Assembly: GCA_947493585.1 (NCBI GenBank)
Contig: CANLRI010000005.1
Coordinates: forward strand, 109,471-173,470
DNA: 64,000 bases
Source of the DNA: an uncultured Planococcus sp.
Lineage (GTDB): Bacteria; Bacillota; Bacilli; Bacillales_A; Planococcaceae
Reading direction: 5' to 3'
Shown here: positions 60,188 through 64,000 of the stretch, piece by piece
How positions within the stretch are numbered: position 1 is the first letter of the stretch
How the letters are laid out: the number at the start of each line of letters is the position of its first letter
Translations under genes and position numbers: made by a program
Notes under the pieces: model-generated
The model's input: the letters and a program-made list of their open reading frames with translations, nothing else
The model's database searches: none
What the model was told of the DNA's origin: nothing

Positions 60188-62860
60188 TTATTTGCGCTTC
60201 ACTCGATCATTTGCTAAACGTCCACCTATCGACCGCACGATCCACTTCTCCAGCTCCACAATGATAAATATGCTCATCCCGATCAATAGCGGCCATATCC
60301 AATATCTGATCCCAATCGGTTCCGTGCCGAGCAGCGTATTCATAATCGGCACATACGTCACCGAAAGCTGTACTAAGATTAATATGGCTGAGACGATAAA
60401 AGCCGCTTTATTGGAAAAGAAATCGCGATTCAGCGCAAAACGCCGCTCACTCCGGCAATTGAATAAATAAAACAGCTGTGAAATGACCAGTGCCTGGAGA
60501 GTCATGGTCTGCAAGATGCCCTGATCATAATCTCTCGCTTCCAGCATGCTGTTCATCCATAAAATGCCCCCTCCGATAATCGCTGAAGCAAAAGCGATGC
60601 GGAAAATATAATAGCCACTGAGCAATCGAGTATTGGCTTTTCGTGGTGGCCGCTCCATTGTGCCAGGCTCCAGCTTCTCAAATGCAATCGCCAAGGAAAT
60701 CGTCACAGCCGTAATCATGTTGACCCACAAAATCTGAACCGCAGTGAGCGGAATCGTGGTGCCGAATAGGATGCTGATAAAAATAAGCAGTCCTTCTGAT
60801 ACGTTTGTCGGCAAGATGAACAGGATGGTCTTTTTCAAATTATCATAGACACGACGCCCTTCCTTCACTGCATTGACAATCGTGCTGAAATTATCATCAA
60901 CCAGCACCATCTCTGCCGCTTCTTTTGATACTTCTGTTCCTTTAATTCCCATCGCAATGCCGATATCAGCGCGTTTCAAAGCTGGTGCATCGTTTACACC
61001 ATCGCCGGTCATTGCGCACACTTGTCCCTCCGCTTGAAGAGCCTCAACCAATTGTAGTTTATTTGTAGGGCTGGTACGTGCGAAAATATCATATTCCATG
61101 GCCGCGGCTTTCAACTGTTGAGCATTCAAATCATCCAATTCCCTGCCTTCGATCGCCTTGGCCCCATCGCCAATTCCAAGCTTTGACCCAATCGCAACAG
61201 CCGTCTCTTTATGGTCTCCAGTGATCATCTTAACCCGAATTCCAGCTTTCTTGCATTGGGCAATAGAATCGACCACTTCTTCGCGCGGAGGATCAATGAT
61301 GCAAGCCATTCCCAAAAACTCAAACCCGTACTTCATATCTTCGTGGCTTATGACTTCCACTGTGTAATCGACTTGCTTAACAGCAGCTCCTAAAAGGCGC
61401 TCTCCGCGTTTTGCATGTGAGACTATCTTCGCCTCCCATTCATTCCTTTCTTCGCTTGGTATCATCTCTAGCAGCTTTTCAGGGGCCCCTTTTGCATAGA
61501 TCCATTTAGTTTCACGATCTTCCACCAAAGCAGCCATGTATTTATAAGAAGAATCAAATGGAATCTTCATGATCACTGGCAACTTTTCAACTTCGTCATC
61601 TGCTTTCTCAGCAAGCGTCAGCAGGCAGCCTTCTGTCGCACCCCCACTGATTGACCACTTCCCCTTTTTCCCTTTGACCAAATGAGCATCGTTAACCGTT
61701 TTCACACAGGCTAAAAATTTTACCAAGCGAGGATGATCCGCTAAACGAATGCCTTCTCCGTTTTTCTTTAACATTCCTTCGGGTGAATAACCGACGCCAC
61801 TAACATCGATCTCTTCATCTGCCAGAATGACAGAAGTCGCTGTCATTTCATTTTTCGTCAAAGTCCCTGTTTTATCTGAGCATATTACTGTTACAGCTCC
61901 TAAAGTTTCGACTGACGGCAAGTTTCTTACAATGGCATTTTTCCCAGCCATTATCTGGACACCCAAAGCTAAAATTATGGATAATACCGCCGGCAGTCCT
62001 TCTGGAATAGCGGCTACCGTCAAACCGATGATTGCTAGTATTAACTCAGCCGTGGCATAGTCATGGAACCAATAGCCGATAAAGAACATGCCAATTGCAC
62101 TCAGTACAATAATCACTGATATCAATTTTCCGAACTGGGCGGTCTGTTTTAATAAGGGAGTCTGCAATTTTTCAACGGATTCCATCGCATTGCTTATTTT
62201 TCCAAGTTCAGTATCCCCTCCCGTTGCAACGACAACGCCAAATCCTGATCCAAATGCAACAGCAGTACCTGCAAATGCCATATTGGAGCGGTCGCCAAGC
62301 ATTGTATTGCTGGATAGTCGTTCAGTTTGTTTACCTACTGCATCCGATTCACCAGTCAAAGACGACTCCTCTATCTGGAGATTCGACGCTTCTATAAGCC
62401 GTAGATCTGCGGGGACTTTGTCACCTGTACGTAAATAAACAAGATCGCCAGGTACCAACTCAGTCGCCAGAATATCCTTTCGTTTGCCCTCACGCAATAC
62501 TCCCGCTTTGACCGATAGCATTTCTCGTATGCTATCCAAAGCCTTCTCAGCTTTATTCTGCTGAATATAGCCAATTGTCGCATTGATTACAACTACAGCT
62601 AAAATAACGCTCGTATCAATATAATGTCCTAGTGCGGCGGTAATGATTGCTGCTGCTAATAATACGTAGATCAGCACATCATGAAAATGCTTGAAAAACT
62701 TTGTAAACCCATATTCTCGCTTTCCTTCAGGCAGTTCATTAGCTCCTAAAGCCTCTAGCCTCTTTAAAGCTTCAGCTTCACTTAAACCCTCTGTTAAGCG
62801 GACTTCTTGGTTATGGAGTATAACCATGATCTCCTGGTCAAACCCTTGTTTTTCAACCAT
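60188..62860 (-). CDS. P2-type cation-transporting ATPase
   Basis: This 890-residue pump has the N-terminal cation ATPase domain, ten helices, the phosphatase loop TGES, the ion-binding helix motif AAIPEGLPAV (286-289 PEGL), the phosphorylated Asp329 in CSDKTGTLT and the hinge MTGDGVNDAPALKRADIG. The PEGLPAV type is found in Ca2+, Na+ or H+ pumps of the SERCA/PMR1/Na,K-like groups; the ion is not certain. The start M at 62858-62860 follows GGAGG; an ATG 28 codons earlier would be in the promoter. The 5' half looks more AT-rich than neighbouring genes. Confidence 0.88.
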   Translation of the reverse strand: MVEKQGFDQEIMVILHNQEVRLTEGLSEAEALKRLEALGANELPEGKREYGFTKFFKHFHDVLIYVLLAAAIITAALGHYIDTSVILAVVVINATIGYIQQNKAEKALDSIREMLSVKAGVLREGKRKDILATELVPGDLVYLRTGDKVPADLRLIEASNLQIEESSLTGESDAVGKQTERLSSNTMLGDRSNMAFAGTAVAFGSGFGVVVATGGDTELGKISNAMESVEKLQTPLLKQTAQFGKLISVIIVLSAIGMFFIGYWFHDYATAELILAIIGLTVAAIPEGLPAVLSIILALGVQIMAGKNAIVRNLPSVETLGAVTVICSDKTGTLTKNEMTATSVILADEEIDVSGVGYSPEGMLKKNGEGIRLADHPRLVKFLACVKTVNDAHLVKGKKGKWSISGGATEGCLLTLAEKADDEVEKLPVIMKIPFDSSYKYMAALVEDRETKWIYAKGAPEKLLEMIPSEERNEWEAKIVSHAKRGERLLGAAVKQVDYTVEVISHEDMKYGFEFLGMACIIDPPREEVVDSIAQCKKAGIRVKMITGDHKETAVAIGSKLGIGDGAKAIEGRELDDLNAQQLKAAAMEYDIFARTSPTNKLQLVEALQAEGQVCAMTGDGVNDAPALKRADIGIAMGIKGTEVSKEAAEMVLVDDNFSTIVNAVKEGRRVYDNLKKTILFILPTNVSEGLLIFISILFGTTIPLTAVQILWVNMITAVTISLAIAFEKLEPGTMERPPRKANTRLLSGYYIFRIAFASAIIGGGILWMNSMLEARDYDQGILQTMTLQALVISQLFYLFNCRSERRFALNRDFFSNKAAFIVSAILILVQLSVTYVPIMNTLLGTEPIGIRYWIWPLLIGMSIFIIVELEKWIVRSIGGRLANDRVKRK

Positions 62861-62893
62861 CTTGCCACCTCCGCCAAGATCATAATTTTGATT

Positions 62894-62902
62894 ATTATAA
62901 CA
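62894..62902 (-). promoter_or_regulatory. Extended -10 promoter of the P-type ATPase gene
   Basis: TGTTATAAT on the minus strand, about 33 bases before the start. No -35 box. Confidence 0.55.
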
Positions 62903-62951
62903 CGCAGTCCCCCATTTCCCCCGACTTCTCATTAAATATTCCAATACATGT

Positions 62952-62984
62952 AAAAAAGACAGTTTCTATTAGATACTGTCTTTT
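62952..62984. terminator. Hairpin upstream of the ATPase gene
   Basis: AAAAGACAGT/ACTGTCTTTT stem with T-run on both strands. No gene visibly ends here; it may insulate the ATPase gene from tRNA-operon read-through. Confidence 0.6.
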
Positions 62985-63231
62985 CTAAAATGTAAATGTA
63001 TTTGAAGAGACTCGAATCCTAGAGTGTTTCTACTACTAATCGCTAAACCTAGTACGTTTGCAAATTTCATCAAATCCCAGTGTTTAAAAACACTTTGCTA
63101 TGTACCCAATTCACATTGCAAGAAACTCATATATTCTCTCGAAAAGTGCATTTCTTACCATTCGAACTTACATTCATTAGTTAGCAGTTGTTTAACAATA
63201 GTTCCAAGCCTAATAACACGATAAGACAAAC
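62985..63231. other. AT-rich non-coding stretch
   Basis: No supported ORF or RNA gene is seen. A small palindrome AGTGTTT-AA-AAACACT is present at 63079-63094. Confidence 0.5.
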
Positions 63232-63262
63232 AAAAAAAGCCCTAACTGAAGTTAGGGCTTTT
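63232..63262 (-). terminator. Terminator after the distal tRNA-Leu
   Basis: AAAAGCCCTAAC/GTTAGGGCTTTT stem with loop TGAA and a long T-run on the minus strand. Confidence 0.9.
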
Positions 63263-63294
63263 CAACACACTGCTTGGCAGAGCAATGTAAGTAA

Positions 63295-63378
63295 TACCGG
63301 CGGTCGGGGTCGAACCGACACTCCCGTGAAGGAACGGGATTTTGAGTCCCGCGCGTCTGCCAATTCCGCCACGCCGGC
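63295..63378 (-). tRNA. tRNA-Leu(CAA), distal copy
   Basis: An 84-base class II tRNA. Anticodon loop CTCAAAA gives CAA; long variable arm; T-loop TTCGACC. CCA is not encoded. Its sequence is identical to the copy at 63591-63674. Its acceptor has a G1-U72 pair. Confidence 0.95.
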
Positions 63379-63426
63379 AAAATTGAATCCGGAAACAATT
63401 ATTCATTGCTTTCAGGAACATTTATT

Positions 63427-63455
63427 ATTATATTAGTAAACCGATTATTTTGCAA
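63427..63455 (-). promoter_or_regulatory. Promoter between the two tRNA-Leu genes
   Basis: On the minus strand TTGCAA, 17-base spacer, perfect TATAAT, about 48 bases before the distal tRNA-Leu. With the terminator before it, the distal copy is an independent unit. Confidence 0.75.
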
Positions 63456-63522
63456 GGGGTTGTTAGCTATTTTTTAAAAAATATTTACTATGTACAACTG
63501 CAAATCAGTCATATAAATAAAG

Positions 63523-63554
63523 AAAAAAACTCTGACTATAAAAGTCAGAGTTTT
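63523..63554 (-). terminator. Terminator after the proximal tRNA-Leu
   Basis: AAACTCTGACT/AGTCAGAGTTT stem with 5-base loop and T-run on the minus strand; ends the main tRNA array. Confidence 0.9.
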
Positions 63555-63590
63555 AGATTTTCACCACTTGGCAGAGTGATGATCATTTGA

Positions 63591-63674
63591 TACCGGCGGT
63601 CGGGGTCGAACCGACACTCCCGTGAAGGAACGGGATTTTGAGTCCCGCGCGTCTGCCAATTCCGCCACGCCGGC
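63591..63674 (-). tRNA. tRNA-Leu(CAA), proximal copy
   Basis: Identical to the distal copy. Anticodon CAA, 84 bases, CCA not encoded. Last gene of the array before its terminator. Confidence 0.95.
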
Positions 63675-63683
63675 AAAATAGTT

Positions 63684-63757
63684 TGGAGGCGGCAACCGGA
63701 CTCGAACCGGTGGTAAGGGTGTTGCAGACCCATGCCTTACCGCTTGGCTATGCCGCC
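63684..63757 (-). tRNA. tRNA-Cys(GCA)
   Basis: Acceptor GGCGGCA/TGCCGCC, anticodon loop CTGCAAC gives GCA, T-loop TTCGAGT. CCA is encoded. Confidence 0.95.
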
Positions 63758-63764
63758 TAAATAA

Positions 63765-63839
63765 TGGAGCGGAAGACGGGGGTCGAACCCGCGACCTCCA
63801 CCTTGGCAAGGTGGCGTTCTACCACTGAACTACTTCCGC
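63765..63839 (-). tRNA. tRNA-Gly(GCC)
   Basis: Acceptor GCGGAAG/CTTCCGC, anticodon loop TTGCCAA gives GCC, T-loop TTCGACC. CCA is encoded. Confidence 0.95.
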
Positions 63840-63844
63840 AAAAG

Positions 63845-63916
63845 CTGGGGTACCTGGATTCGAACCAGGGCATGACGGGATCAAAACCCGTTGCCTTACC
63901 GCTTGGCTATACCCCA
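63845..63916 (-). tRNA. tRNA-Gln(TTG)
   Basis: Acceptor TGGGGTA/TACCCCA, anticodon loop TTTTGAT gives TTG, T-loop TTCGAAT. CCA is not encoded. Confidence 0.95.
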
Positions 63917-63923
63917 ATAATAC

Positions 63924-64000
63924 TGGGGCGGACGAGGGGAATTGAACCCCCGAGTGCCGGAATCACAATCCGGTGCGTTAACCACTTCGCCACGACCGCC
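63924..64000 (-). tRNA. tRNA-His(GTG)
   Basis: Anticodon loop TTGTGAT gives GTG. The extra 5' G (position -1) pairing with C73 falls on the last base of the window, so the gene is just complete. CCA is encoded. Acceptor positions 5 and 68 are both U. Confidence 0.93.

Noticed and set aside
62861..62944. Extension of the P-type ATPase by 28 codons
   Set aside because: It covers the extended -10 promoter; GGAGG is placed for the internal ATG.
63295..63674. attL/attR pair of an integrated element at tRNA-Leu
   Set aside because: Both copies are complete tRNAs only 212 bases apart with no integrase or cargo; tandem duplication is simpler.

Overview
The window looks like a stretch of chromosome from a low- to mid-GC Gram-positive of the Bacillales, most likely a Planococcus-type member of the Planococcaceae. 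This is an inference from three things: long runs of Bacillus subtilis-type gene order (hemE-hemH-hmoB; ecsB-ecsA-hit-trpP-yhaH-hpr; prsA-yhaM-yhaN-yhaO-yhaP-yhaQ-yhaR-yheA-yheB-yheE-bmrD-bmrC; trmL-queG), Bacillus-type ribosome binding sites and intrinsic terminators, and acidic extracellular proteins. No phage, transposase or CRISPR array is visible, so this is mostly core chromosome with a few accessory genes.

Layout. 0-4.5 kb: fatty-acid/CoA genes (enoyl-CoA hydratase cut by the window edge, acyl-CoA ligase with a FadR-type operator) around an S9 peptidase. 4.6-9 kb: a Bce-type antimicrobial peptide sensing and detoxification operon (regulator, kinase, ATPase, permease). 9-14 kb: lipoate ligase, a small zinc-ribbon-like protein, a YtkA-like lipoprotein, hemE-hemH and the heme oxygenase-like hmoB. 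14-23 kb: a CaCA antiporter, an M20 amidohydrolase, ecsAB, hit, trpP, a YtxH protein, hpr, two membrane proteins and prsA. 23-33 kb: yhaM-yhaN-yhaO (nuclease and SMC-like ATPase), the NatAB-like exporter yhaQ-yhaP, small yhzD- and yheE-type genes, yhaR, yheA and yheB. 33-37 kb: the heterodimeric multidrug exporter bmrC-bmrD behind a leader peptide and attenuator. 37-45 kb: a universal stress protein, a degenerate phosphatase-like protein, kynU-kynB, a Mn-type CDF exporter, a dispersed intergenic repeat, a DUF2254 protein, and an rsgA-type ribosomal GTPase behind a second leader peptide and terminator. 45-55 kb: an AirSR/YhcYZ-like two-component system, pgcA, yhcX, bdbC with a thioredoxin-like partner, a pseudouridine synthase, an aldo-keto reductase and a purine permease with PurR boxes. 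55-63 kb: trmL, queG, a B3/B4 protein, two paralogous C45 Ntn-hydrolases meeting tail to tail, and a P2-type cation ATPase. 63.2-64 kb: the distal end of a tRNA array on the minus strand (His-Gln-Gly-Cys-Leu-Leu), as at the end of B. subtilis trnD.

How it works together. Several units concern cell-envelope and antibiotic stress (Bce module, BmrCD, Ecs, PrsA, and a thiol-oxidation pair). Others form a heme make-and-break cluster and a tryptophan uptake/catabolism pair. Two genes, bmrC and the rsgA paralog, have the same upstream architecture: sigma-A promoter, short well-primed leader ORF, hairpin or terminator, then the gene. This suggests that stalled translation induces both. The attenuator in front of the rsgA paralog is the observation here that I would most want tested. 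A second unusual signal is a dispersed intergenic repeat which, at two loci, sits between two copies of that locus's own terminator hairpin.

Minus-strand starts were re-chosen where a strong ribosome binding site pointed to an internal start. Statements about regulation are inferences from motifs read by eye.
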